Under the pieces are notes generated by a model, which was given only the letters and a program-made list of their open reading frames with translations, ran no database searches and had not been told where the DNA came from. Shown here piece by piece: positions 28,286 through 39,800 of a stretch of DNA of 64,000 nucleotides. The DNA lies in the NCBI RefSeq assembly GCF_000969445.1, contig NZ_JZEY01000061.1, positions 917,501 through 981,500 on the forward strand, written 5' to 3'. This stretch comes from Devosia chinhatensis. GTDB lineage: Bacteria; Pseudomonadota; Alphaproteobacteria; Rhizobiales; Devosiaceae. Each line of letters opens with the position of its first letter. Position 1 is the first letter of the stretch. Both the position numbers and the translations under genes were made by a program.

Positions 28286-28939
28286 TTACGCGTTGATCAC
28301 CGTCACGCGCGCGCCGACGGGCACGCGGGCATAGAGATCGATGATGTCCTGGTTCATCAAGCGGATACAGCCCGAGGACACATTGGTGCCGATCGTATAG
28401 GGCTCGGTCGTGCCGTGGATGCGGAACAGCGTGTCGCGACCATTCTTGTAGAGGTAGAGCGCGCGTGGACCGAGCGGGTTTTCCGGGCCGGGGCCCATGC
28501 CGCCGGCATAGGGACCGTAGCGCTCGGGTTCGCGGCGGATCATCGACTGGGTCGGCGTCCAGCGCGGCCATTCGGCCTTGCGACCGATCGTGGCGTCGCC
28601 GCGGAACACCAGCGCCTCGTCCTTGCCCACGCCGATGCCGTAGCGCAGCGCGCGGTTGTTCTCGAGCACGAGATAGAGATAGTGCGCGGGCGTATCGACC
28701 ACGAGCGTGCCGGGACGCTCAGTGGTGTAATATTCCACTTCCTGGCGCCACCACTTGGGGTCGACGCGGCGCAGGTCCATGGCGGCGACCATATAGGGCT
28801 CGTTCGGCATCGTGCCGTACATGCGCTGGTAGTAGGGATCGATGACCGGTTCCTGCACGACGGGTTGCCGCGTGGTGGAACAGGCCGAAAGAGCGGTGGC
28901 GGAAATGCCAAGCAGGAACAGGCGGCGGGAAATCAACAC
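28286..28939 (-). CDS. L,D-transpeptidase (YkuD domain) lipoprotein
   Basis: A 217-residue peptidoglycan cross-linking or protein-anchoring enzyme. The N-terminus is a twin-arginine-containing signal with a lipobox (SRRLFLLGISATALSAC), so the mature protein is probably lipidated. The YkuD domain starts about residue 70 (GTLVVDTPAHYLYLVLEN) and holds the catalytic motif HGT..SSGCIR. I chose the GTG at 28939 because GAGG stands right before it and it starts directly at the signal; a TTG one codon later is equally possible. A perfect EcfG-type promoter lies 80 bases upstream, pointing to stress induction. Confidence 0.92.
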   Translation of the reverse strand: MLISRRLFLLGISATALSACSTTRQPVVQEPVIDPYYQRMYGTMPNEPYMVAAMDLRRVDPKWWRQEVEYYTTERPGTLVVDTPAHYLYLVLENNRALRYGIGVGKDEALVFRGDATIGRKAEWPRWTPTQSMIRREPERYGPYAGGMGPGPENPLGPRALYLYKNGRDTLFRIHGTTEPYTIGTNVSSGCIRLMNQDIIDLYARVPVGARVTVINA

Positions 28940-29018
28940 AAAACCTCGGGGGCAGGCGGGAAGGAAAACTCGAACGCAAGAGGTGCGCGCTTGCTTCGGG
29001 CATACGCTTGCCATTCTT

Positions 29019-29043
29019 AACGTGGCACGAATGCGGCAGTTCC
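29019..29043 (-). promoter_or_regulatory. Perfect EcfG-type stress promoter for the L,D-transpeptidase
   Basis: The minus strand reads GGAAC-N16-CGTT, an exact match to the EcfG consensus of alphaproteobacteria. Transcription would start near 29010, giving a leader of about 70 bases. Confidence 0.7.
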
Positions 29044-29136
29044 TCGCCACAATTTGATCTCATTCGCCAGTGTTGCAAAACTCCCACACAATCGGCTACG
29101 CAAAGTCGTGATCAGGGATTTTGGGGGCTTTGAACG

Positions 29137-29712
29137 ATGGACGCTGCGGCGGATTTTTCACTTTATGTGCGCCTGATCTCCGGCACAATCCTGGGCCTCA
29201 CCATCGGCAAGCTGCTGAGCGGCCTTGCCAAATTCGTGCAGCATCCGGCCCAGTACCGGATGAACATCCTCCACGCGCTCTGGATTTTCTTCATCTTCGT
29301 CGCCGTCTCGGTTTTCTGGTGGGGGGAGGCGCAGACCTTCGGATCGGTGCAATGGACGTATCCGCTCTACCTGTTCCAGATTGCCTATTGCTCGAGCTAC
29401 CTGTTCATGACGGCAGTGATTCTGCCCGACGAGGTCTCCGCCCATGACGGCGTCGAAACCCATTACGACTATTTCATTTCGCGGCGACGCTGGTTTTTCG
29501 GCGCGCTGATCGTCAGTCACCTGCTCGATCTGGGCAATACGATTATCAAGTTCGGTCTCGACGACTTTCCCATCACAGCCGACCTCCTGATCTTCAACGC
29601 CGTCCTTTTCGCCCTGCTGCTGCTTGCAGCCATCGTGCCGCATAAAAAGGTGCAGGTGGGCGTCGCGGTCACTTTCGCCGCCCTGACAGTCCTGTCCATG
29701 CTGCTGGAATAA
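29137..29712 (+). CDS. Integral membrane protein of unknown function
   Basis: A 191-residue protein with about six hydrophobic segments (near residues 9-28, 44-64, 75-98, 118-138, 145-165 and 168-190). I do not recognise the family. Charged features include HYDYFISRRRWFFG between segments three and four. It is monocistronic, convergent with pnp, with a shared terminator. Confidence 0.75.
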   Translation: MDAAADFSLYVRLISGTILGLTIGKLLSGLAKFVQHPAQYRMNILHALWIFFIFVAVSVFWWGEAQTFGSVQWTYPLYLFQIAYCSSYLFMTAVILPDEVSAHDGVETHYDYFISRRRWFFGALIVSHLLDLGNTIIKFGLDDFPITADLLIFNAVLFALLLLAAIVPHKKVQVGVAVTFAALTVLSMLLE

Positions 29713-29714
29713 AA

Positions 29715-29739
29715 AAGGCCCGGATCGCTCCGGGCCTTT
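29715..29739. terminator. Bidirectional terminator between the membrane protein gene and pnp
   Basis: AAGGCCCGGA-TCGC-TCCGGGCCTT stem with an A run before and a short T run after; serves the plus-strand gene and convergent pnp. Confidence 0.85.
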
Positions 29740-29761
29740 CGTGTTCATATCGTCCTGCCGA

Positions 29762-31897
<2,136 letters not shown>

Positions 31898-32210
31898 GAC
31901 TATCGTCTTTCCATTCTGCCGGATGCGCGGGAACGCGAGGCCTAGGCAATGAACCCCACGAACGCATCCGGTGTGCCCGCACCGGTCGGCGCACCCTATG
32001 TGCGCACCAGCTCAAAATCAGGCACGTGTTGCTGTCTGGCACGGACAGAACATGGACAAGACAATGAGATTCTCCAGCAGCGGAAGAACCCGATAATCCT
32101 GCCATGCTCCGGCAGTGCCGGCCTAAGACGAAGCGTCTGGCGCTCCGTATCTGCCCTTTGGAAGGGCAACCGGCGCGGAAGTGAACTCCCGCGCCGGAAA
32201 CATCGTGCGC
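31898..32210 (-). other. rpsO-pnp intergenic region with structured pnp leader
   Basis: No gene is seen in these 313 bases. CCGGATGCG (31919-31927) and CGCATCCGG (31963-31971) can pair across a 35-base loop about 20 bases before the pnp start. In enterobacteria a leader stem in pnp is cut by RNase III for autoregulation; whether this stem plays that part is unknown. Confidence 0.45.
32170..32197 (-). terminator. Hairpin after rpsO
   Basis: CCGGCGCGG / CCGCGCCGG stem with a 10-base loop, 14 bases past the rpsO stop. It lacks a T run and may be a processing or partial termination site. Confidence 0.5.
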
Positions 32211-32480
32211 TTAGCGGCGCAGGCCGAGCTTTTCGATCAGCGTCTTGTAGCGGTTCTCGTCCACCTTCTTGAGGTAGTCGAGCAGGCTGCGACGGGTCGA
32301 AACCAGCTTCAGCAGGCCACGGCGGGAATGGTTATCCTTGTTGTGGCCCTTGAAGTGCTCGGTCAGGTTCGCGATGCGCTCGGAGAGGATGGCGACCTGG
32401 ACTTCCGGCGAGCCGGTATCATTGGCCTTGGTCGCATATTCCTTGATCAGTTCGCTCTTGCGCTCTGCAGTAATCGACAT
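32211..32480 (-). CDS. rpsO: 30S ribosomal protein S15
   Basis: An 89-residue S15, the exact family length, with [15 protein letters not shown] at the start and the core motif [19 protein letters not shown]. It binds 16S rRNA early in 30S assembly. The ATG at 32480 is preferred over one two codons upstream because AAAGGA then has normal spacing. It lies before pnp and after the HWE kinase gene. Confidence 0.97.
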   Translation of the reverse strand: MSITAERKSELIKEYATKANDTGSPEVQVAILSERIANLTEHFKGHNKDNHSRRGLLKLVSTRRSLLDYLKKVDENRYKTLIEKLGLRR

Positions 32481-32623
32481 CGGCATATCCTTTCAAAAAA
32501 GAGGATGGTGGCCGCCCCAGCCGGGATGTCGTCCAGGTGGGGCCGTAACGAGGCAGGCCCGGACCATTGGGTCCGCAACCGGCTGGCGCTGCTATAGGGC
32601 AAATGGGCCGCCAAAGCCAGAAT

Positions 32624-34327
32624 TTATTGGCTTGGCGCGTCTTCGTCGGGGCGCACGGCCGCAAAGGCCGGGTCGAGCGCACTGAGGGGAATGTCGAACA
32701 CCCATTCGACGCCGTTTTCATGGGCAATGCGGTTGACCTGCGCGCCGAGCGCGCCGCCGACCATCGTGCGCAGCACGATCGTGCCGAACCCGGAGCGCTC
32801 GCTGTCGAGCAGTTTCCCGCTCAGGGTTTCACGCCAGCGCATTTTGAGGCTGTCCGTGCTCACCGTCCAGGTCAGCTCCAGCCGACCTTCGGGGTCCACG
32901 AACGCACCGTAGCGCGTAGCATTGGTGGCCAGCTCGTGCAGCGCCATGCCCAGGATCTGCGCGCCTTGCGGGTTGATGCGCAATTCCGGGCCGCCGATCG
33001 TGTCGCGCGGATCGTCGGGCCGGAACGGGGCCAGCTGTTCGTCCACCAGTTCGGCCAGCATCACGCCTGCGCGGCCATGGGCCAGCAACAGATCCGTGGA
33101 GCGGGCCAGGCCCATGATGCGCCGCTCGAGCGCCTTCACATAGCCGGGCAGGTCGGTCGAGCCGCGCGCCGTCTGCTTGGCCATGGCGGCGATCACCGCC
33201 ATCTGGTTCTTCGAGCGATGCGCCAGCTCGCGCATCAGGAAGCGGTTGTCGCGCTCGGCCATCTGCCGGCGCTCGGAAGCATCGGCCAGTGCTTTGGACA
33301 CTTCGGCAATTTCGGCAACGGGGTAGGACCGCGGATAGACCGCCTCGCCGCGTCCCATTCGGGCGGCGTCGAGGCTGAGGCCCTTGACCGACTGGCCGAT
33401 CCTTTGGGCAATGAAGAAGGCCACGGCCGTCGCGGCCAGCGCAATCACCAGGCCCCAGGCCGCCAATTGCAGCAGCGAATCCTGCAAGGGCTTCTGGACC
33501 TGCTCGGCCGAGGCCCAGGCCACGATGCGCCATCCCGTCAGGCCCGATCGCCACTCGGCAGTCACAACCTCGCGGCCGTCAAAATTTTCTTCGACCCATT
33601 CCCCATCGGCCTGGGGGGCAAGTTGCCGGATGGGCAGCGTTTCCCCGATATCGAGCGCTGCATCGGCCGTGGCCGCAATGACCAGATTGTCGCTGTCGAC
33701 CAGCGCCGCATGCCAGCCTTGCGGCAATTGCCGCGACTGCAGCGCCGGCACCAGATTGCCCGCATTCTGCGTCAGGGCCAGCAGGCGGACTGCACCGGCA
33801 TCTTCTACGGGCAGCCACACATTGAAGACATAGTTCTGCGCGGTCTGTCCGTAGAACAGCCCGGAAATGGTTATGAGATTGCGCTGGATCGCACGCTCCG
33901 CCGTTTCCGGATCCGAGCTTGCCCCCAAGGCGTCGCCGAAGGGGGTCCGAGTGTTGAGCAATTGCCGGTACTGGTCGTCGACGGCAACGAGATAAGTGCC
34001 GGTGCCCGCCAGCGCCTGCAGAGATCGTTCGCTGAATTCCTGCAGATTACCGCCGCGCAGGAACCCGGAGGTGGACAGGATGCGCAATGTAGTGGACATG
34101 CCGGCAATTTCGCGGTCAACCGAATGCCCCATGGCTTGCACGGTGGCATTCGTCAGCGCCTGCAGGACGTCCTGCTGGGCATCATTGGTCCGGTTCAGCA
34201 GCACCAGCGCGACCGCAAAAGCCGGAATCAGGATCGCCAGGACGAGGGCGGCCAGGTAATAGACCACCGGGCGGGAACGAGCCTTGCTGCTCCCCGCGTG
34301 CTTATCCCGGACAACCTTGTCCGCCAT
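32624..34327 (-). CDS. Membrane sensor histidine kinase, HWE/HisKA_2 type
   Basis: A 567-residue kinase. Two membrane segments (about residues 20-42 and 274-296) enclose a periplasmic sensor of about 230 residues. A short HAMP-like stretch ([19 protein letters not shown]) leads to the phospho-acceptor region [13 protein letters not shown] and an HWE-type ATP-binding domain ([15 protein letters not shown]). Kinases of this class often feed the PhyR-NepR-EcfG general stress pathway or act without a paired regulator; none is adjacent here. The ATG at 34327 has an AAGGGA ribosome site. It is 36 bases after a small protein gene and probably co-transcribed with it. Confidence 0.9.
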   Translation of the reverse strand: MADKVVRDKHAGSSKARSRPVVYYLAALVLAILIPAFAVALVLLNRTNDAQQDVLQALTNATVQAMGHSVDREIAGMSTTLRILSTSGFLRGGNLQEFSERSLQALAGTGTYLVAVDDQYRQLLNTRTPFGDALGASSDPETAERAIQRNLITISGLFYGQTAQNYVFNVWLPVEDAGAVRLLALTQNAGNLVPALQSRQLPQGWHAALVDSDNLVIAATADAALDIGETLPIRQLAPQADGEWVEENFDGREVVTAEWRSGLTGWRIVAWASAEQVQKPLQDSLLQLAAWGLVIALAATAVAFFIAQRIGQSVKGLSLDAARMGRGEAVYPRSYPVAEIAEVSKALADASERRQMAERDNRFLMRELAHRSKNQMAVIAAMAKQTARGSTDLPGYVKALERRIMGLARSTDLLLAHGRAGVMLAELVDEQLAPFRPDDPRDTIGGPELRINPQGAQILGMALHELATNATRYGAFVDPEGRLELTWTVSTDSLKMRWRETLSGKLLDSERSGFGTIVLRTMVGGALGAQVNRIAHENGVEWVFDIPLSALDPAFAAVRPDEDAPSQ

Positions 34328-34363
34328 GCCCCAATCCCTTCTTAGTCTGGCCGAAACGGCCAA

Positions 34364-34561
34364 TCAGTATTTGGCGCTGGCGTCGCTTGCGGGGAAACTT
34401 TCGTCCACCGCCTCGTCAATGTCATCCCATTTATTTGGGGTATCGGCCATTGACTCGGCACCGGCAGGCCGCACCTGCACCGGCGCATCGTCGGGGCCGG
34501 GCTTTTTTCCGTCGCGCATTGCGGCGGCGGCATCGGGCTTTTTCGCTGGCTTTTCAGTCAT
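34364..34561 (-). CDS. Small acidic protein with ESFPASD motif
   Basis: A 65-residue soluble protein. The N-terminal half is rich in Lys, Ala, Pro and Asp and looks disordered; the C-terminus holds [19 protein letters not shown]. The DE(A)..ESFPASD motif recurs in short alphaproteobacterial proteins of unknown role (from memory). It is not NepR, whose helix motif is absent. The ATG at 34561 has a GGAAGG ribosome site eight bases before. It precedes the HWE kinase gene by 36 bases. Confidence 0.75.
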   Translation of the reverse strand: MTEKPAKKPDAAAAMRDGKKPGPDDAPVQVRPAGAESMADTPNKWDDIDEAVDESFPASDASAKY

Positions 34562-34653
34562 GGTCACATCCTTCCAGTCCGCCTACAACACATAAGCACC
34601 GTGCTGGTTGCAGCCCATGGCATCACGACGTCGCGTCTGGTAAACACCGCGCC

Positions 34654-36063
34654 ATGACCGAGCACGACACACTTTCCCAGACCGCCCCCAAGCGGGTGTT
34701 CATCAAGACCTATGGCTGTCAGATGAATGTCTATGACAGCGACCGGATGGCGGATGCCCTCGCGCCGCACGGCTATGTGCCGACCCAGGACGCTGCCGAG
34801 GCCGACCTCGTGCTGCTCAATACCTGCCACATCCGCGAGAAAGCTTCCGAAAAGGTCTTTTCCGAACTCGGGCGCCTCAAGGAGCTCCAGGGCGAACGGC
34901 GGGCTGTCGGTGCCGACATGATGATCGGCGTCGCCGGCTGCGTCGCCCAGGCCGAGGGCGAGGAAATTGCCCGCCGCGCTCCGGTCGTCGATCTGGTCTT
35001 CGGGCCGCAGGCCTATCACCGCCTGCCCGACATGCTGGCGCGTGCCCAAGGCCAGCGCCACATGCATCCCAGCCTCAAGAAAGCGGTGATCGACACCGAT
35101 TTCCCCGAGGAAGACAAGTTCGCGCACCTGCCGGCGGCGAAAAAGGAAGTGACGGTCAAACGCGGGCTCACCGCCTTCCTCACCGTGCAGGAAGGCTGCG
35201 ACAAGTTCTGTTCGTTCTGCGTGGTTCCCTATACGCGCGGCGCCGAGGTTTCCCGTCCGGTCCATCAGGTGCTGGACGAAGCCCGGCGTCTGGTCGATGC
35301 TGGGGTCAGGGAAATCACCCTGCTGGGCCAGAACGTCAACGCCTATCACGGGCTCGATGCCCAAGGCCGCGATGTGGGCCTGGGCCAGCTCGCCTATCTT
35401 CTGGCCGAGATCTCCGGCCTCGAGCGCCTGCGCTATACGACCAGCCATCCCCGCGACATGGACGATGCCCTGATCGCCGCGCATCGCGACCTGCCGCTGC
35501 TCATGCCCTATCTGCACCTGCCGGTGCAGTCCGGCTCGGACCGGATTCTGAAGGCCATGAACCGCAAGCACACGGCAGCCGAATATCTGGCGCTGATCGA
35601 GAAGATCAAGGCCGCCCGTCCCGACATGGCGCTCTCGGGTGATTTCATCGTCGGCTTCCCAGGCGAAACCGACCAGGATTTCGAGGACACGCTGACCATC
35701 ATCCGGGAAACCGGCTATGCCTCGGCCTATTCCTTCAAATATTCCACCCGCCCCGGCACGCCGGGCGCTAGCCTGGGCGATCAGGTGCCCGAAGAGGTCA
35801 AGACCGAACGGCTCTATCGCCTCCAGGACCTGGTCAACCGGCAGACCACCGATTTTCACGCCTCCTGTGTCGGCAAGACCCTGCCGGTCCTCATCGAGCG
35901 CGTCGGGCGCATGCCCGGCCAGGTCGGCGGCCGCTCGCCCTATCTCCAGGCAGTGCACCTCGAAGGCTCGACCGAGCTCATCGGCGCCATTCACCAAGTC
36001 GAGATCATCGGCACCAGCACCAATTCGCTGGTCGGTCGGCTGAGGCAAGCCGTGGCCGCCTGA
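34654..36063 (+). CDS. miaB: tRNA-2-methylthio-N6-dimethylallyladenosine synthase MiaB
   Basis: A 469-residue radical-SAM methylthiotransferase modifying A37 of tRNAs. The N-terminal cluster cysteines lie in [21 protein letters not shown] and [10 protein letters not shown]. The radical-SAM triad is [17 protein letters not shown], and a TRAM domain closes the protein ([11 protein letters not shown]..). The frame is open far upstream but the ATG at 34654 gives the family N-terminus. In related genomes miaB is followed by phoH-ybeY-corC; here an ArsR-SRPBCC pair on the other strand lies between. Confidence 0.96.
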   Translation: MTEHDTLSQTAPKRVFIKTYGCQMNVYDSDRMADALAPHGYVPTQDAAEADLVLLNTCHIREKASEKVFSELGRLKELQGERRAVGADMMIGVAGCVAQAEGEEIARRAPVVDLVFGPQAYHRLPDMLARAQGQRHMHPSLKKAVIDTDFPEEDKFAHLPAAKKEVTVKRGLTAFLTVQEGCDKFCSFCVVPYTRGAEVSRPVHQVLDEARRLVDAGVREITLLGQNVNAYHGLDAQGRDVGLGQLAYLLAEISGLERLRYTTSHPRDMDDALIAAHRDLPLLMPYLHLPVQSGSDRILKAMNRKHTAAEYLALIEKIKAARPDMALSGDFIVGFPGETDQDFEDTLTIIRETGYASAYSFKYSTRPGTPGASLGDQVPEEVKTERLYRLQDLVNRQTTDFHASCVGKTLPVLIERVGRMPGQVGGRSPYLQAVHLEGSTELIGAIHQVEIIGTSTNSLVGRLRQAVAA

Positions 36064-36088
36064 TGGCGACCCCGCTGGCGGAGACCGT

Positions 36089-36598
36089 CTAAGCTGATTT
36101 TTCGGCTGCCAGCAGGATGTCGAGGGCTTCGAACTGTTCGGGATAGGCGCCCTGGCTACCCGAGGCGATGGCCGCGTCGAGCGCCTCCTTGGATGGATAA
36201 AGGTCCGATAGCACCAGCAGCGTGCTGCCGTTTTTCTCGGTCAACGTCACACTGGTGACCGAACCGTCTTCGCTTTCCTCGTTCGTCCAGACCAGCTTAT
36301 GCGGCGGCACGACCTCGAGATAGCGGCCGACAAAAGCCATGGACCCTTCCATGTCCGGATGGCTGAAGACGAAGCGATATCGGCCACCGGTACGCACATC
36401 GGCCTCGCAGGACACGAACTGAATCCCGAACGAGGCCGGTGCCCACCAGCGCATCAGCAATTCCGGCGTGGTCCAGGCGGCGAACACCAGGTGCGCCGGC
36501 GCATCAAAGGTCCGCGTGATCCTCAGCTCGCGGTCCGAGACGCGTGTCACTTCGGTTGGGGTCCCGGCCGGCTCCCTGTCAGGTCTGGTCTCGTCCAT
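36089..36598 (-). CDS. SRPBCC/AHSA1 family protein
   Basis: A 169-residue START-like ligand-binding protein. The AHSA1 pattern is clear: RTFDAPAHLVFAAWTTPELLMRWWAP near residues 35-60, GGRYRFVF, and a conserved C-terminal helix. Members bind hydrophobic ligands; the specific one is unknown. The ATG at 36598 has a GGAG ribosome site. It overlaps the end of the arsR gene by 20 bases, the common ArsR-SRPBCC pairing. Confidence 0.9.
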   Translation of the reverse strand: MDETRPDREPAGTPTEVTRVSDRELRITRTFDAPAHLVFAAWTTPELLMRWWAPASFGIQFVSCEADVRTGGRYRFVFSHPDMEGSMAFVGRYLEVVPPHKLVWTNEESEDGSVTSVTLTEKNGSTLLVLSDLYPSKEALDAAIASGSQGAYPEQFEALDILLAAEKSA

Positions 36599-36938
36599 CG
36601 TCCTTCTCCTGCCGTTTGAGATCTTCAACAACCAGATCGAGCGCGTCGAAGCGGGCCGACCACAGCCTGCGATAGGTCTCGATCCACTCCAGCTCTGCTT
36701 CAAGCCGGCTTCGCCCCAGCCGGCAGGTGCGCACGCGTCCCTTCTTTTCGGTGGTGACGAGACCGGCGCGCACCAGAATGTCGACATGCTTTTTCATGCC
36801 GGTCAGGGTCATGTCGAAGCTTTCCGCCAGGTCGGACACCGAGGCATCCGCACGCGCCAGCCGTTCGAGCACGCCCCGCCGCGTGACGTCGGCCAGTGCG
36901 GAAAAGGAAGCATCGAAGCTTGGTAAATACTGAACCAT
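36579..36938 (-). CDS. ArsR-family winged-helix regulator paired with an SRPBCC gene
   Basis: A 119-residue regulator with the ArsR fold. The winged helix spans about residues 12-85 (FSALADVTRRGVLERLARADASVSDLAE, then LTGMKKHVDILVRAGLVTTEKKGRVRTC). No metal-binding cysteine pair of classic ArsR is present, as usual for members linked to SRPBCC genes. The start codon has no ribosome site and lies inside a 24-base palindrome, with a TATACT box ending 7 bases before it, suggesting a leaderless mRNA. It probably represses itself and the SRPBCC gene. Confidence 0.88.
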   Translation of the reverse strand: MVQYLPSFDASFSALADVTRRGVLERLARADASVSDLAESFDMTLTGMKKHVDILVRAGLVTTEKKGRVRTCRLGRSRLEAELEWIETYRRLWSARFDALDLVVEDLKRQEKDDGRDQT

Positions 36939-36950
36939 AAAGTTCAGTAT
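36927..36950 (-). promoter_or_regulatory. Operator over the start codon of the arsR gene
   Basis: A perfect 9-bp dyad ATACTGAAC-CATAAA-GTTCAGTAT encloses the start codon (CAT on the plus strand). The right arm overlaps a -10 box TATACT (36946-36951 on the minus strand) with TTGCGG 16 bases further upstream (36968-36973). Repressor binding would block both promoter and start of the transcript. Confidence 0.7.
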
Positions 36951-37071
36951 AGATCGTCTGATGCCGGCCGCAAGTGCCATTCCGGGGAGCGGGACAACCC
37001 TTGCAATCGCCTCGCGCTGTCACAAAATATCTACAGACACGGGACCCAAATCATCCTAGCCTCGTTTCTGC

Positions 37072-38190
37072 ATGGACAGCGCAGTCCGCGCCGTCCCCTT
37101 CGGGAGCCACACCAGTTTGAGCAGGCACTTGCCACCGACCGCCGATAACGCCCTCGCATCGCAACTCGAACTTGCTTTTGAAGACAATCGCCTTGCCTCT
37201 CAGCTTTATGGCGATTTCGACCAGAACCTTGCCCTGATCGAACAGCGCCTTGCCGTCACGGCCACGCCGCGCGGCAATCATGTGCTTTTGAAGGGCGCGG
37301 CATCCAGGGTCGATCAGGCGCGTCGCGTCCTGGAGTCGCTCTATGCCAATCTCGAGGAGGGCCGCGCCATCGACATTGCCGATGTCGACGCCGTCATCCG
37401 CATGATCGAGACCGAGGACAGCCAGCTGACGCTGCCCACGCTCGAACGCAAGGGCAAGGTCCGCATGGCCCAGATCGCCACGCGCAAATCCACCATCGTC
37501 GCGCGCACGCCCGCTCAGGACGCCTATATGCGCGCCATGGAGCGCAGCGAGCTGGTCTTCGGCGTGGGTCCCGCCGGCACCGGCAAGACCTACCTGGCCG
37601 TGGCGCATGCCGCCTCGCTGCTGGAACGCGGCGACATCAATCGCATCATCCTCTCCCGCCCGGCCGTCGAAGCCGGCGAGCGCCTGGGCTTTCTGCCCGG
37701 CGACATGAAGGAAAAGGTCGATCCCTACCTGCGCCCGCTCTATGACGCGCTCTACGACATGATGAAGCCCGAAAATGTCGAGCGCTGCATCACCTCTGGC
37801 ATTATCGAGGTCGCCCCGCTCGCCTTCATGCGCGGGCGGACGCTGGCCAATGCCGTCGTCATCCTCGACGAGGCGCAGAACACCACGTCCATGCAGATGA
37901 AGATGTTCCTCACGCGCCTGGGCGAGAACTCCAAGATGATCGTCACCGGCGACCCCACCCAGGTCGATCTGCCGCGCGGCGAAAAATCGGGTCTGGTCGA
38001 GGCGGTCAATCTGCTCGACGGCGTCGAAGGCGTGCATATCTCCCGCTTCAACGACAAGGATGTGGTGCGCCACGCGCTTGTCGGGCGCATCGTTCGGGCC
38101 TATGAGCAGGACTTCGCGCGGCGCCTCGCCGAGAAAGAGGGTGACCGGGACGGTCTGGCGCGCACATTGGGCACCTTGCCCCGGAGCTGA
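37072..38190 (+). CDS. phoH: PhoH family ATPase
   Basis: A 372-residue PhoH-like protein, an ATPase linked to RNA metabolism and ribosome maturation with YbeY. A KH-like N-terminal region (about 30-110) is followed by the PhoH domain with Walker A GPAGTGKT (about residues 165-172), [19 protein letters not shown] and Walker B VILDEAQN. It is followed after 11 bases by ybeY, then corC, the conserved order. Confidence 0.94.
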   Translation: MDSAVRAVPFGSHTSLSRHLPPTADNALASQLELAFEDNRLASQLYGDFDQNLALIEQRLAVTATPRGNHVLLKGAASRVDQARRVLESLYANLEEGRAIDIADVDAVIRMIETEDSQLTLPTLERKGKVRMAQIATRKSTIVARTPAQDAYMRAMERSELVFGVGPAGTGKTYLAVAHAASLLERGDINRIILSRPAVEAGERLGFLPGDMKEKVDPYLRPLYDALYDMMKPENVERCITSGIIEVAPLAFMRGRTLANAVVILDEAQNTTSMQMKMFLTRLGENSKMIVTGDPTQVDLPRGEKSGLVEAVNLLDGVEGVHISRFNDKDVVRHALVGRIVRAYEQDFARRLAEKEGDRDGLARTLGTLPRS

Positions 38191-38201
38191 GCCGCCTGCC
38201 C

Positions 38202-38678
38202 ATGCCGTCATCGCCACCTCTCGAGATCGCCGTCATCCGCAATGCTGAGGGCTGGCCCGACCATTTCGACGCGCTGGCCGAAAAAGCCATCCTGGCGGCT
38301 CTGGCGGGCGCCGGGGCCAGGGTTCGCGGCGCCGCCGAGATTTCCGTGCTGCTCACCGACGATGCCGAGCAGCGTGAACTCAATGCCCAATGGCGTGGCA
38401 AGGACAGCGCGACCAATGTTCTGAGCTTCCCCCAGATCAAGCCGTTCGACCCGGTTTTCGGGCTTTTGGGCGATATCTCCCTTGCGCGGGAAACCCTCGA
38501 GCGCGAGGCGGCCGATCTCGGCAAGAGCCTCGATGACCATTTCACCCACTTAATGGTGCATGGATTTCTCCACATTCTGGGCTATGATCACATCGAGGAA
38601 GACGAGGCCCTTCAAATGGAAGGCCTGGAAACCCAGATATTGGCAGGGCTGGGGATAGACGATCCCTACGCCGAATGA
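38202..38678 (+). CDS. ybeY: rRNA maturation RNase / endoribonuclease YbeY
   Basis: A 158-residue zinc-dependent endoribonuclease. The metal-binding motif [11 protein letters not shown] (three His) lies near residues 117-127. The remainder has the UPF0054 fold with [18 protein letters not shown]. It acts in 16S rRNA 3' maturation and quality control. It lies between phoH and corC. Confidence 0.95.
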   Translation: MPSSPPLEIAVIRNAEGWPDHFDALAEKAILAALAGAGARVRGAAEISVLLTDDAEQRELNAQWRGKDSATNVLSFPQIKPFDPVFGLLGDISLARETLEREAADLGKSLDDHFTHLMVHGFLHILGYDHIEEDEALQMEGLETQILAGLGIDDPYAE

Positions 38679-38756
38679 CTTGATGCCAGGCAACCTCGGA
38701 CGCTCCGGGGCATTTTCGTCGACAGGACAATTAGAGCCGCTTTCTTGCGGCACGAG

Positions 38757-39794
38757 ATGATGACCGACAGCGACAGTAACATGGCCCCTCGGGTGGCCGA
38801 AAACCCGGAACCTCCTTCTAGTCCCGCCTCCGCTGCCACGCGGGGGCCGAGCCTCCTGGAGCGGATCAGGGGTCTGATGACCCTGCGCAGCGTTTCCCTG
38901 CGCGAGGACCTGCAGGAGGCTTTGGATGAAACCGGCAGCACCGAGCCCGGAGATTTCTCCGAGAGCGAGCGCGTCATCCTGCAGAATGTGCTCAAGCTTT
39001 CCAAGGTGTCGGTCGACGACGTCATGGTCGAGCGGTCCGACATCCACGCCGTGGCCTCGGACATCAATCTCGGCACGCTGCTGGCCAAGTTCCGGCAGGT
39101 GGGCCATTCGCGCCTGCCCGTCTATGACGATGGCCTCGACGACATCAAGGGCTTCATCCACATCAAGGATGCCTTGGCCAAGATCACCGAGCCGGTGACC
39201 GATCCGGAAAAGGAGGTGCCCGTCAAGCTCATCTCCACCGTCTTGCGCCAGAAGCTCGCCAAATTGGGCATTACCCGTCCGGCCATGTTCGTCCCCACCT
39301 TCATGCCGGCTGCCGACCTGCTCCAGCAGATGCGCGCCAGCCGCACGCACATGGCCATCGTGGTCGACGAATATGGCGGCACCGACGGTCTCGTCACCAT
39401 CGAGGACCTGCTCGAGGCAGTGGTCGGGGAGATCGAGGACGAGCACGACGTCACCGAAGCCGCCCTGATCCGCAAGGTTGGCGACGATGTCTACATCGCC
39501 AATGCCCGTGCCGAACTGGACGACGTGCGCGCCATGGTCGGCCCCGATTTCGATCCGGGCGAACACGGCGAGGATGTCGATACCATTGGCGGTCTGGTCT
39601 TTGATCTGGCCGGCCACGTGCCCAAGCGCGGCGAGCGCGTTAACGGGCTCGAAGGGTTCGAGTTCGAGGTGCTGGCGGCCGATAGCCGTCGCATCAAGCG
39701 GCTGCGCATCCGACGCAAGAAGGATGTTGGCGACGAAGAGCCTCTGGCCATCACCGACCAGCGCACCCCCGAACAGAAAGAGGCGGCCGAATAG
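38757..39794 (+). CDS. corC: Hemolysin/CorC family protein with CBS domain pair
   Basis: A 345-residue soluble protein. A variable, Pro/Ser-rich N-terminus of about 35 residues precedes the CBS pair (about 90-225; VDDVMVERSDIHAV and THMAIVVDEYGGTDGLVTIEDL) and a C-terminal CorC_HlyC domain (about 250-320). It lacks the DUF21 membrane domain, so it is the short CorC type linked to magnesium/cobalt export. An ATG one codon later is an equal start. In most relatives lnt follows; here a convergent FhuF-like gene does. Confidence 0.88.
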   Translation: MMTDSDSNMAPRVAENPEPPSSPASAATRGPSLLERIRGLMTLRSVSLREDLQEALDETGSTEPGDFSESERVILQNVLKLSKVSVDDVMVERSDIHAVASDINLGTLLAKFRQVGHSRLPVYDDGLDDIKGFIHIKDALAKITEPVTDPEKEVPVKLISTVLRQKLAKLGITRPAMFVPTFMPAADLLQQMRASRTHMAIVVDEYGGTDGLVTIEDLLEAVVGEIEDEHDVTEAALIRKVGDDVYIANARAELDDVRAMVGPDFDPGEHGEDVDTIGGLVFDLAGHVPKRGERVNGLEGFEFEVLAADSRRIKRLRIRRKKDVGDEEPLAITDQRTPEQKEAAE

Positions 39795-39799
39795 GCCGC
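39783..39799. terminator. Short hairpin at the corC-fhuF convergent junction
   Basis: GCGGCC-GAATA-GGCCGC covers the corC stop codon. Towards the minus strand it is followed by CTCTTTCTGTT. Weak terminator candidate. Confidence 0.4.
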
Positions 39800-39800
39800 T

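Noticed and set aside
34570..34640. EcfG promoter for the ESFPASD gene
   Set aside because: GCAAC-N16-TGTT differs from consensus at two key bases; mentioned as a possibility only.
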